The notes under the pieces are model-generated. The model had not been told where the DNA came from. It saw nothing but the letters and a program-made list of their open reading frames with translations, and searched no databases. From NCBI GenBank assembly GCA_045631905.1, contig JAZQVO010000011.1, forward strand, positions 1 to 47,833: a DNA stretch of 47,833 nucleotides. The letters run 5' to 3'. The position numbers were made by a program, and so were the translations under genes. The stretch comes from HGM04593 sp045631905. GTDB lineage: Bacteria > Bacteroidota > Bacteroidia > Bacteroidales > Bacteroidaceae. Of the stretch, positions 32,170 to 40,334 are shown one piece after another (positions within the stretch are counted from its first letter, which is position 1; each line of letters opens with the position of its first letter).

Positions 32170-32197
32170 TCGAACGCCTGTTTGTGTGTTTCTTTTG
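32164..32197 (+). promoter_or_regulatory. GCAACC-type promoter of the ejection/portal operon
   Basis: GCAACC (32164-32169), 20 nt, TTCTTTTG (32190-32197, one mismatch to TAnnTTTG). The spacing and the same TT variant match the capsid promoter at 11559-11592. The predicted start is near 32202 and supports the ATG at 32211. Confidence 0.62.
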
Positions 32198-32210
32198 CAC
32201 CAAAAAAAGT

Positions 32211-32735
32211 ATGAGCGTATTTGCAGTTTTATCGGGTTTGAGTGGGGCGTTAGGGCTCTATTCGGGTATTAAAGGAATGTTCGAGTCATCGAAAGCCAAA
32301 CGCAACCAGGACAATCTAAGGCGTGAGGCATCGTCACTCGAAAATTCTTGGTACAAGAGAAATTATTTTGGAGATTACTTAAACAGTTTGGCATCGAAGG
32401 CGGCTATAAAGAGGGTTGAAAATACTCTGCGTCGCCAGAACGAGCAGAACAGGGCTTATGCGGCTATAAACGGGGCAACTCCCGAGTATGCGGTAGCACG
32501 CAATAATCAGGGGCTGAACATGCTTGAGAATGTTGTAACAAGCATTGCTTCACAGGCCGAGGCTCATAAGAGAAACGTCGATTCGACACACTTGCAGAAT
32601 AGGCAGGCTATTATGAACGGACAGCTTCAGGATATCTCCCTCGACGAGAAGATGGCGGCACAGAGTGCAAGCAATGGTTTGAATCTTTTTAAAGATGCTC
32701 TCATGGGGCTTAATTGGGGTAACGAGGATTTATAA
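32211..32735 (+). CDS. Probable internal virion (ejection) protein
   Basis: This 174-aa protein starts MSVFAVLSGLSGALGLYSGIKGMFESSKAKR. I prefer this ATG over one 26 codons upstream, because the upstream one lies before the predicted transcript start. It has a hydrophobic Gly-rich N terminus followed by a long polar helical body rich in Asn/Gln/Ala (RRQNEQNRAYAAINGATPEYAVARNNQGLN). This matches the style of small podovirus ejection proteins (T7 gp14-like position) that form a channel for DNA entry. It is the first gene of the operon that ends with the portal. Confidence 0.6.
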   Translation: MSVFAVLSGLSGALGLYSGIKGMFESSKAKRNQDNLRREASSLENSWYKRNYFGDYLNSLASKAAIKRVENTLRRQNEQNRAYAAINGATPEYAVARNNQGLNMLENVVTSIASQAEAHKRNVDSTHLQNRQAIMNGQLQDISLDEKMAAQSASNGLNLFKDALMGLNWGNEDL

Positions 32736-32746
32736 ATTTTTTTATT

Positions 32747-33196
32747 ATGAACGAGAATTATTCTTCACAAGAGCTTGCTAAGCATTGGAGGCAATCGCTT
32801 GCAAACGCACGCAGGAATTATGTTGTTGCAAAAAGAAGGAGAAGGCTTGCGACACTTGCCGATTTGGCATCGAATTTGTTCTCGATTGCGGCGCGTAATA
32901 ACGGCATGCGGTACGAAATTTCGTCGAAACCTCTTTCGGGTAAAGCAAACGAGATGTATGAAAAAGCAGAGGAAAATTATCGTGCGGCGATGCTCGACTA
33001 CAAAGGCAAGATTGCCGAGATGAATCTTAAAAACAGTATTCGTAACAGCGGTGCCAAAAAAAGCGTGAACCTTTTGCAAACCATGGTTTCGCCTGTTGCT
33101 CCTTTAAAACGCGAGGAGCGTAGCTTGCCCTGGAAAAGGGATATTTTGAGTGAGATAAAAAGTTGGAAAACTCCACAATGGTTAAACAAAAAATAA
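32747..33196 (+). CDS. Basic helical protein, probable virion component
   Basis: This 149-aa, strongly basic protein is predicted almost entirely helical (ELAKHWRQSLANARRNYVVAKRRRRLATLADLA; KAEENYRAAMLDYKGKIAEMN) with a Pro/Trp-containing tail (SLPWKRDILSEIKSWKTPQWL). It lies 11 nt after the first ejection-like gene and 6 nt before the 1485-aa gene. An internal virion or DNA-contacting role is plausible from composition and context; no family is recognised. Confidence 0.65.
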   Translation: MNENYSSQELAKHWRQSLANARRNYVVAKRRRRLATLADLASNLFSIAARNNGMRYEISSKPLSGKANEMYEKAEENYRAAMLDYKGKIAEMNLKNSIRNSGAKKSVNLLQTMVSPVAPLKREERSLPWKRDILSEIKSWKTPQWLNKK

Positions 33197-33202
33197 AATA
33201 TT

Positions 33203-36200
33203 ATGAACAGCAGAGAACAAAATTGGTATTACGGTGATAACACACCCGAAAAAAGAAAAAAACGAGACGAAGAATTTGTCGATAACAGTGTGACTGATGA
33301 TGGCTACTATTTGGCCGAACAAGAGAGTTTTGATGCGGGTTACGACATGCAGGCCGGTGCCGAGCGCATGAAAAAAGAGTATGAGCGCTGGAGTGCGCCG
33401 GTAGACAAAGCGGAGCATGAACGTAGACAGGTGGCATCGGCAAGGAACTATCTTGCTCCCGAAGATAGCGAGTTACGTCGCAGACGCTTGTTTGTTATGT
33501 CCGACAACAATATAAAAGAGGCTACCGATGGTTACTACACAGGTAGAGTGAGCGATGTATATAAGAGGGAGAGAAAAGCATCGGAAGATGAGGCGAGGGC
33601 CGAATATCTTGCTTATGCAACGGTTCCCGGTGCCGACCCTCTTACATCGCTTGCCGCCATGCGCCGAAAGGCCGACCCTGCAAAAACCGTCAGGCGCACC
33701 ATGAGTGCCATAGATGGCGATGAGGCTCTCGACAGCATTGCTCGCAGTTATGCAAATTATGCAGGTTTGTCGCCCGATGAGTATCGCGACAAGGTACTGA
33801 AACCACACATAGAGAGCCGTGTCGTGGGTGAGCTTGTCGATGAGGCTACTCCAAAAAGCTCGCTCGAATATATGACACGCAGTGCGGTGGACAACTCGCT
33901 GACAGGGAAACTCACAAATTGGGCTCTCGACTCGCGTGCGCAAACATCGACACAGACACAGATTAATCGCGAGGGGTTAAACTCCTACAACGCAGGTCGA
34001 GGGGAAAATCTTGCATCGGGCATAGGTTCTTTGCTCTACGATGCGCCCATGTTCTCGGCGATAGGCGGTGTCTCTTCCAAGGCAGTATCTTTTGCAGGTA
34101 ACAGAATGGTAAACGGCCTTGCCGGTAATCTGGTTAAGAAGTATGCGTCGCGAGGCATGCAACTGCCCGAAGCGCAACGTATCATTGAACGTGCTGTTGT
34201 GGGCAAGATAGGGAGTAAAATTCTTGGGAGCTCTGCTACACAGGGACTTACTCTTGGTGGTTACGATGCTTCGAACAGCCTTGCCGACGACCTCTTGTAC
34301 AACGATGGCATAGATGTGAACAAGGCAGTAAATGCTTTTGCTCATGGTCTCGGAACGGGTACCTTGCTGGGTGTCGTGGGTACACCGCTCAAAGAGATGT
34401 CGCGTGGCTTGACAGGAGGACGAAAAATTGCCACCTCAACAGGTATTTTGGGTGCCGAGTCGGCTGTGTTTACACTTGGCTCGACACTTGAAAAAACTGC
34501 ATCGGGTGTAGAGGTGGAGCCGATAGACCTGCTTTACGATTTTGGCGAGAGTGCGACAACTTTGGGTGTTATGCGACTTGCTCATTGGAGACCGAAGGGT
34601 GCTTACATTAAGCTCGATGCAACGGGCAGGCTCAAAGGTCGTTTCCGTCTCAACAATGCCGAAAAACGTGAGATTATACGTGCGGGAATAAACCCAAACG
34701 AGTTTGTGAAAGAGCTGGAACACTCCTTTACTGCTCCCATGAAGGAGGGGGGCGAACCGTTTGCTCAAATGAAGAGCGACTATTTAAAACTAATGAGTAG
34801 CGACGAGCTTTCTGCATCGACACGCTCTAAATTGCTCTATCTTGTAGAGAATAAGGTTACATCGACACCTCCTGTTGCGGTCGATTATAAGGTGGAGGAG
34901 TTGCCCGGTGGCGGGTACAACATCTCTCTTATAGATGCAAACGGTTTCCGTGTGGAGAGCAAAGAGGTTGCCGACAGCAGGGAGCTGAAAAGGGTGGTGC
35001 TTTCGAGCCGTCCCGAACTTCGAAAAAACAAAATTGCCAACTACGAGAAGATACTGCTTGGTAAGTACGATTCCGAAAATTTCTTCCGTCAGGCAGGGAT
35101 TTATTCAAAAGAGAGCGGTGTGCCGGTCGATGTAATCTCCGAGGCTATGTATAAGAAGGCGAGCGGTACATCGATGAGTGCCGAAGAGAGTAAAATAATT
35201 GAGGATATATCTTCTCGTACAACATACGGCGACAAGGGTGTGGGGCAGATGCTCTATGACATACGTCGAGGGGTGGAAAACGAGTTCGGCCTGCGTTCGG
35301 GTGCGCTTTTGACTGCGATAAACAAGAAACCGGCCTATTGCACACCTGCCGAGAACAGAGCTCTCGACCGCTATGCCGATATTATGCGCCAAGAGGCAGA
35401 TGCGATGGCGAACGGTGCCTCTCCCGAACGTGCCAACGAGCTTGCGTCGCGTTACAAGGAGGCGCCTTACGATTGGTTCGAAGGTGCAACCCCCGAATAT
35501 AGTGTATGGGAGAACATAAGTGTGCCTCGACAGTGGAACAAACCCTATGCTTGGAGCTATGCGGGTGTGAGAAACAGCACCGAAGATATGAGAAGAATGC
35601 AGACACGAGCCAACGAGCTTGCGTCGCGCTTGGGTAGCGAGCTTAATTTTATATTTGACGAGCGCGCGATACCTGTCGAGGAGAATGTGGGCGAGTATAA
35701 CAATAAAATACGCTCGATGGGTTGGGTGGATAACAACACCGGTAAGGTGTATATAAACCTTCCCAATATAGCTAACATGAAGGAACTCGAAAAAACCGTT
35801 CTGCACGAGGTGGTGGGTCACGGTGGTCTCTCAAAGTTGTTTGGCGAGTATGTTTTCGACTTTTATGACGATGTTTACCGAATGGCCGACAGAGATGTGA
35901 AAGCAAAGATTCATGAGATAGCTAAGAGGAACGGTCGAGGAGGATACTCGGCAATAGAGGAGTATCTTGCTGAGATTGCCGAGAATGGTTACTCCACCCC
36001 GGAGGAGCGCAGTATTCTGGCCCGTTTCGGAGATTTTGCCAAAAGAGCGTTGTCGCAGAAGAATATTTTCTTCTCGGGTGGTAAGGAGTTGTCGCACGAC
36101 GATGTGAAAAATCTCCTTGTGTCGCATCGCGAAGCTATGCAGAGAGGAAGCAACCCCGATGATTATCGTTCAAGGGTGTTTTCGCGTTTCCCATCGGCCA

Positions 36201-37660
36201 AACGTGCGGGTAACTACTATAATGCCGACGGCTACAAAAGGGCTCTCGGTAGAGGTGGTACCATGCTCGATGGTACTCCCGATTTTCTCTGGGGCGAAAA
36301 AGCAGGGCGTTACGGTGCCATCATGGAGAACGGTTATGCTCCTGCCGGTAATTCCTATAAGTTTATAGGTGTGAAGGGTGCAGAAAACCTTCGTAAACGA
36401 AATATTAAAATACCCGGAGTGAGGGATTTGGATTATGCCGAGGATTTGGAGATTCTGGGCCTCGACCCGAAAAAGGTATGGGAAAGAACCGGCTGGTTCC
36501 AGGGTGCCGACGGTGAGTGGCGTGCAGAGATTAACGGAGATTATTCGGAGATGTCCGATGTCTTTGAGAAGGCTCTCGACTTTTACAGCCCCCGCGATGC
36601 TTATGAGTACAGAATACTCAAAAGGGATTTTAACGAAGAACCTAATGTGGAGAATATGGATAAGCTTGCAGAGTTTTTCGACAAAACCAAACATTATGCT
36701 TCGGAGATGCGACTGGGCGACTTGATTAAAGATGAACTTTTCTATGCCGCCTATCCCGAACTCAAAGCTCTGCCTTTGCAACTGAGCCATAAAATGATTG
36801 ATAATTGTGCTTATGTGCCCGAGGAGAAGACCTTGTATGTAAATATTCGTGCACTTGCCGATTTGGACAGGTTGAAGCCCGAACTTACGAAAGCCATGCA
36901 ACAGATGATTCAGCACTACGAAGGCTTCCCGCGCGGTATCGACCTTTATAGGGCTATGGATACGGATAACAGCGTTTATACAGGTTTTTATAATCAGCAC
37001 CTTTCGGCTGTTATACGCTATAAGGATATTGTGGAGGCTCGCAAGAATAAAGATGTCGCTCTCGTCAATAAATTGACTGATGATTTTGTCAAGAGGTATG
37101 GCATGGAGCCCAAAGAGTATTTCAAGCTTTACCCCTCGTTCAATGAATATATGCTCAATAAGATGTACGGTAGGAACGTCGCTTTTTCGGGCGATGTGGA
37201 GGTGCGTAATGCCATGAGGCGCGAGAATAATGATAAAAGATATTTTGTTTATCCTTTGGCATCGGAAGATTTTAATCGCAAAGTACAAATAAATGTAAAT
37301 AGATACAAAGAGCTTGGAAACACTCTCCTTGGTCCCATCGATATAATACTCAAAAATATCAAGGAGAAAAGAATTATGGTTCCTATGGATCATAGCGAAT
37401 ATAAGGACGATATAAGCCCGAGAGGAGAGACTCCTTTTGAAGATCATGTAAGGGAGATAAGAAAAGCGGTTGTAAGAGAGTTGGAGATGATGCCTCCTAT
37501 AATTAATAAGAACTTCACTACAACTCCCGAGTACAAAGTAATTCCTAATTTATTCTATAATAGTGATAAGTTTGGTTGGGAGAGATACAAGAAACGCAGA
37601 TGGGGCGAAACGGAAGATAATGAGCCCGAAGAGCAGGAGGATCCTTATAAGAAAAATTAA
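33203..37660 (+). CDS. Giant phage polyvalent/ejection protein with zincin-like motif
   Basis: This is a 1485-aa protein. The N-terminal 230 residues are charged and helical. A Gly/Ala-rich stretch at about residues 265-420 (LASGIGSLLYDAPMFSAIGGVSSKAVSFAG; AFAHGLGTGTLLGVVG) resembles membrane-inserting parts of ejection proteins. Around residue 868 lies LHEVVGHGGLSKLFGEYVF: HExxxH (His868, Glu869, His873) followed by GGL, as in zincin-like domains of phage polyvalent proteins. C-terminal segments (KRALGRGGTMLDGTPDFLWGEKAG; KEYFKLYPSFNEYML) may be further LPD-type domains. Such giant proteins are packaged and injected with DNA. The gene is intact and lies 14 nt before the portal gene. Confidence 0.72.
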   Translation: MNSREQNWYYGDNTPEKRKKRDEEFVDNSVTDDGYYLAEQESFDAGYDMQAGAERMKKEYERWSAPVDKAEHERRQVASARNYLAPEDSELRRRRLFVMSDNNIKEATDGYYTGRVSDVYKRERKASEDEARAEYLAYATVPGADPLTSLAAMRRKADPAKTVRRTMSAIDGDEALDSIARSYANYAGLSPDEYRDKVLKPHIESRVVGELVDEATPKSSLEYMTRSAVDNSLTGKLTNWALDSRAQTSTQTQINREGLNSYNAGRGENLASGIGSLLYDAPMFSAIGGVSSKAVSFAGNRMVNGLAGNLVKKYASRGMQLPEAQRIIERAVVGKIGSKILGSSATQGLTLGGYDASNSLADDLLYNDGIDVNKAVNAFAHGLGTGTLLGVVGTPLKEMSRGLTGGRKIATSTGILGAESAVFTLGSTLEKTASGVEVEPIDLLYDFGESATTLGVMRLAHWRPKGAYIKLDATGRLKGRFRLNNAEKREIIRAGINPNEFVKELEHSFTAPMKEGGEPFAQMKSDYLKLMSSDELSASTRSKLLYLVENKVTSTPPVAVDYKVEELPGGGYNISLIDANGFRVESKEVADSRELKRVVLSSRPELRKNKIANYEKILLGKYDSENFFRQAGIYSKESGVPVDVISEAMYKKASGTSMSAEESKIIEDISSRTTYGDKGVGQMLYDIRRGVENEFGLRSGALLTAINKKPAYCTPAENRALDRYADIMRQEADAMANGASPERANELASRYKEAPYDWFEGATPEYSVWENISVPRQWNKPYAWSYAGVRNSTEDMRRMQTRANELASRLGSELNFIFDERAIPVEENVGEYNNKIRSMGWVDNNTGKVYINLPNIANMKELEKTVLHEVVGHGGLSKLFGEYVFDFYDDVYRMADRDVKAKIHEIAKRNGRGGYSAIEEYLAEIAENGYSTPEERSILARFGDFAKRALSQKNIFFSGGKELSHDDVKNLLVSHREAMQRGSNPDDYRSRVFSRFPSAKRAGNYYNADGYKRALGRGGTMLDGTPDFLWGEKAGRYGAIMENGYAPAGNSYKFIGVKGAENLRKRNIKIPGVRDLDYAEDLEILGLDPKKVWERTGWFQGADGEWRAEINGDYSEMSDVFEKALDFYSPRDAYEYRILKRDFNEEPNVENMDKLAEFFDKTKHYASEMRLGDLIKDELFYAAYPELKALPLQLSHKMIDNCAYVPEEKTLYVNIRALADLDRLKPELTKAMQQMIQHYEGFPRGIDLYRAMDTDNSVYTGFYNQHLSAVIRYKDIVEARKNKDVALVNKLTDDFVKRYGMEPKEYFKLYPSFNEYMLNKMYGRNVAFSGDVEVRNAMRRENNDKRYFVYPLASEDFNRKVQINVNRYKELGNTLLGPIDIILKNIKEKRIMVPMDHSEYKDDISPRGETPFEDHVREIRKAVVRELEMMPPIINKNFTTTPEYKVIPNLFYNSDKFGWERYKKRRWGETEDNEPEEQEDPYKKN

Positions 37661-37674
37661 AAACCAAGTGTTGT

Positions 37675-39645
37675 ATGAATAAATTCTTAAACAGAAAAGT
37701 CAAGGCCGAGCCTGTAAAAAACAGTGGGCGCGACAGCGTGGAGTCGGGTCCGGCTATTGACTTTCTGAACGAGTGTGCCGCCTGCTGGAACGCTCTCGAT
37801 GAGGCTCGTCGCAATTTGCGACGAAGCCTTATGTATAGCTTTGGTGACCAGTGGGGCGATTTTGTGCGCGACCCCGACAGTGGTAATATAATAACAGAGG
37901 GGGAACTTATAAAGAAAAACGGCAAAGTGCCTTTAAAGAATAATATGATAGCTCCTATACTCAGCAACATCGACGGACAGATGCGACAAAATATCATGCG
38001 CCCTGTGTGCGTGGCTCGCGACCGAGACGAAACAAAAGTTGGCGAGATGATGTCTATCGCAATAGAGTATGTGCACGACATAAACGAGCTGAATGAGGTA
38101 GATGCCGACACCATGCGCATGTTGCTTAATGGTGGCATGGTTGCGCAAAGGGTGGAGTATGGCTTTAACCCTGCAAAAGCGCAGAAAGATGTATGGGTGT
38201 ACCCCGTAAATCCTTCGCGTCTGTTCTTTAACACTCACCTCGAAGATGTGCGTTTGTGGGACCTTAATTGCATAGGGGAGCTCTTCGACCTGCCTCTCGA
38301 ACAGGTGTTGGCTCTTTTTGGCAATACACCGCAAAAGAAGAGCAGGATAAGAGATTTCTATGGTGCAACCTCGGCCGATAATATATCGTTGAACCGTGGC
38401 ATGCAGGGCGATGAGATACACTCTTTGTCCTTCTACACACCATCGCGTGGCGACCTTTGCCGTGTAATCCTCGGGTGGAAACTCGAATCGCGCGATGCTT
38501 ATTGCTGGAACGACACCTCGAAAGGTACATGGGGCTATCTGCCCTATACAAACGAGGTGAAAAAGATGCTCGATGCCGAAAATAAAAAACGTCTCAACGA
38601 GGCGCTCTCATCGGGTATAGCCGAGGAAGATGTTCTGCCCATAGAGTACTATTTTGCAACAGAGCGTTATTGGTACTACCGCTATATGACACCCGCCGGC
38701 GATATTCTGCAAGAGGGGCGTAGCCCATATTGGCATGGAGAACACAATTATGTCCTGCACCTCTATCCTCTTGTTCAAGGCAAGCTTGGGAATTTTGTCG
38801 AGCAGTTTATCGACCAACAACGTGCTATAAACCGCACAGCAACCCTCATCGATTTTATTCGAGGAACATCGTCGAAGGGTGTGCTTGTGGTCGATGATGA
38901 GGCTTTCGAGAGCATGAGTCGCGAAGAGGTTATCGACGAATATGTGCGTTACAACGGTGTGCTATTCGTGAAACTTAAACCCGGACAAAGCATAGATGGG
39001 GTGGTGCGACAGTATAACAGCGGAGCATCGGTTGCAGGTGATTTTGAGTTGCTGAGTCTTCAACTAAAACTGATTAATGAAATTTCGGGAGTAAACTCGG
39101 CCATGCAGGGGCAACCACCGAAAGCCGGGACACCGGCATCGCTCTATGCGCAACAGGTGCAAAACTCATCGCTCAACCTTAAAGGGTTGTTCGACTCCTT
39201 CCGCACCTTTCGTCGCAGGCGCGATGTGAAACTCATGAAAACAATACAGCAGTTTTATACCGACATGCGCTACATCGACCTTGCCGGCAACGACTACAAC
39301 GAAGAATCAAAGTGGTACAACCCCGAAAAGGTGCAGAACGCCGAGATTGACCTCACAATATCCGAAGGTTATAACACACCCGTTTACCAGATGCTTGCAA
39401 ACGATTTTCTCATGGAACTTTTCCGTGCCAACGCTGTCGATGTAAAAACCATGCTCGAAAACAGTTCCTTCCCCTTTGCCACAAAAATTTTGGAGGCAAT
39501 AAAACGTAACGAGGAGGAGGCAACGCAGGGAGCACCCATGAGCGGAATACCACCCGAGCTCATGGCACAAATGCAACAAGCGCAACAAACAGGTGCTATG
39601 TCCGAAACACCAACCGCTCTGCCACCAACCGAGGGGGGTGTGTGA
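37675..39645 (+). CDS. Phage portal protein, podovirus (P22-like) type
   Basis: This 656-aa protein fits the dodecameric vertex through which DNA enters and leaves the head. It opens with a helical region, DEARRNLRRSLMYSFGDQW, then MIAPILSNIDGQMRQNIMRPVCVARDRDE, VYPVNPSRLFFNTHLEDVRLWDLNCIGELFDLP and LIDFIRGTSSKGVLVVDDEAF. It has a long stem-like region (INEISGVNSAMQGQPPKAGTPASLYAQQVQNSS) and a Gln/Met/Pro-rich C terminus. This pattern (QxRqNR-type start, conserved 'P.R.F.D', and the QG..KAGTPA motif before the crown) is typical of P22-like portals. It is the last gene of the operon and lies about 28 kb from the terminase it must cooperate with. Confidence 0.85.
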   Translation: MNKFLNRKVKAEPVKNSGRDSVESGPAIDFLNECAACWNALDEARRNLRRSLMYSFGDQWGDFVRDPDSGNIITEGELIKKNGKVPLKNNMIAPILSNIDGQMRQNIMRPVCVARDRDETKVGEMMSIAIEYVHDINELNEVDADTMRMLLNGGMVAQRVEYGFNPAKAQKDVWVYPVNPSRLFFNTHLEDVRLWDLNCIGELFDLPLEQVLALFGNTPQKKSRIRDFYGATSADNISLNRGMQGDEIHSLSFYTPSRGDLCRVILGWKLESRDAYCWNDTSKGTWGYLPYTNEVKKMLDAENKKRLNEALSSGIAEEDVLPIEYYFATERYWYYRYMTPAGDILQEGRSPYWHGEHNYVLHLYPLVQGKLGNFVEQFIDQQRAINRTATLIDFIRGTSSKGVLVVDDEAFESMSREEVIDEYVRYNGVLFVKLKPGQSIDGVVRQYNSGASVAGDFELLSLQLKLINEISGVNSAMQGQPPKAGTPASLYAQQVQNSSLNLKGLFDSFRTFRRRRDVKLMKTIQQFYTDMRYIDLAGNDYNEESKWYNPEKVQNAEIDLTISEGYNTPVYQMLANDFLMELFRANAVDVKTMLENSSFPFATKILEAIKRNEEEATQGAPMSGIPPELMAQMQQAQQTGAMSETPTALPPTEGGV

Positions 39646-39717
39646 TATTGTCGTGGCAAGCTATGTTTTTTGTATTAGCCCGTTTTTAACCTATATTTTT
39701 TAAATTTAGTGTTATTC

Positions 39718-39749
39718 TTTGTTTAGACAGCAAAATTTGGCTATCTTCG
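39718..39749 (+). promoter_or_regulatory. Canonical promoter of the lipoprotein gene
   Basis: TTTG (39718-39721), 20 nt, TATCTTCG (39742-39749). This is the usual Bacteroidota architecture, in contrast to the GCAACC promoters of the phage-like genes. Confidence 0.65.
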
Positions 39750-39786
39750 CAAGCAGAAATTAAAACCTAAAAAATAAATAGAAATT

Positions 39787-40206
39787 ATGAAAAGATTTTT
39801 TGTTCTTTCGCTCATGGCGGTAATGTTTGTGGCAACACTCACAACATCGTGCAGCATGCAGAGCATGACATTTAAGAATTTGGAGAAGAAGGGTTATATT
39901 GTAGGCCAGCTTACACCTGCACAGCAGTTGCAGATAGCTCCTCTTATGCAGGCTTTCCCCCAGTTGAACCTCACAGCCGAGGCTTATATGGCTTCCGACT
40001 ATTCAATCTCTTACCTCTACGAGGCAAGCGAGATAGATTGGAGCAACTATAAGAGCCTTTTGCAAGGTGCCGGTTTCTCATCGATCGGAGGTGGTTTTGT
40101 TAAGGCCGACTATAAAGCAGGTATCACATATAATGTATCTTGCAAGACTTTGACTCTCTCAAAGAAAAATTATTTGGTGGTAACATTTACAAGTGTCGCT
40201 CTTTAA
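39787..40206 (+). CDS. Small exported lipoprotein of unknown function
   Basis: This 139-aa protein has a lipoprotein signal peptide, MKRFFVLSLMAVMFVATLTTSC, giving Cys22. The mature part is alpha/beta (LEKKGYIVGQLTPAQQLQIAPLMQAFPQLN; TYNVSCKTLTLSKKNYLVVTFTSVAL) without recognised motifs. It has its own canonical promoter and terminator, so it is monocistronic and does not belong to the portal operon. Confidence 0.75.
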   Translation: MKRFFVLSLMAVMFVATLTTSCSMQSMTFKNLEKKGYIVGQLTPAQQLQIAPLMQAFPQLNLTAEAYMASDYSISYLYEASEIDWSNYKSLLQGAGFSSIGGGFVKADYKAGITYNVSCKTLTLSKKNYLVVTFTSVAL

Positions 40207-40230
40207 TGCGGTAGTTGAACCTTTTATAAA

Positions 40231-40267
40231 AAGAGACTCTTTACTTTTTGTGAGAGCCTCTTTTTTT
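40231..40267 (+). terminator. Terminator of the lipoprotein gene
   Basis: AAGAGACTCT (40231-40240) pairs with AGAGCCTCTT (40253-40262) with one mismatch, followed by a T-run. Confidence 0.65.
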
Positions 40268-40283
40268 GTCATTATTTTTGTTG

Positions 40284-40291
40284 TATCTTCG
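40284..40291 (+). promoter_or_regulatory. -7 element of ligA
   Basis: TATCTTCG, identical to the -7 element of the lipoprotein gene, gives a start near 40296. It lies inside the longer open frame and so decides for the ATG at 40335. Confidence 0.45.
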
Positions 40292-40334
40292 CGCTCGATT
40301 TTCAGCGAGTTACACCTGTAAAAGCTTTGTTGCA

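Noticed and set aside
36170..37447. A 425-codon minus-strand frame
   Set aside because: It is antisense to the 1485-aa protein and has no start context or recognisable motif.
7091..39645. A simple intact prophage covering the region
   Set aside because: No integrase, attachment-site repeats or replication genes were seen, and the interval contains the essential ATP synthase operon, which cannot be phage cargo in an excising element.
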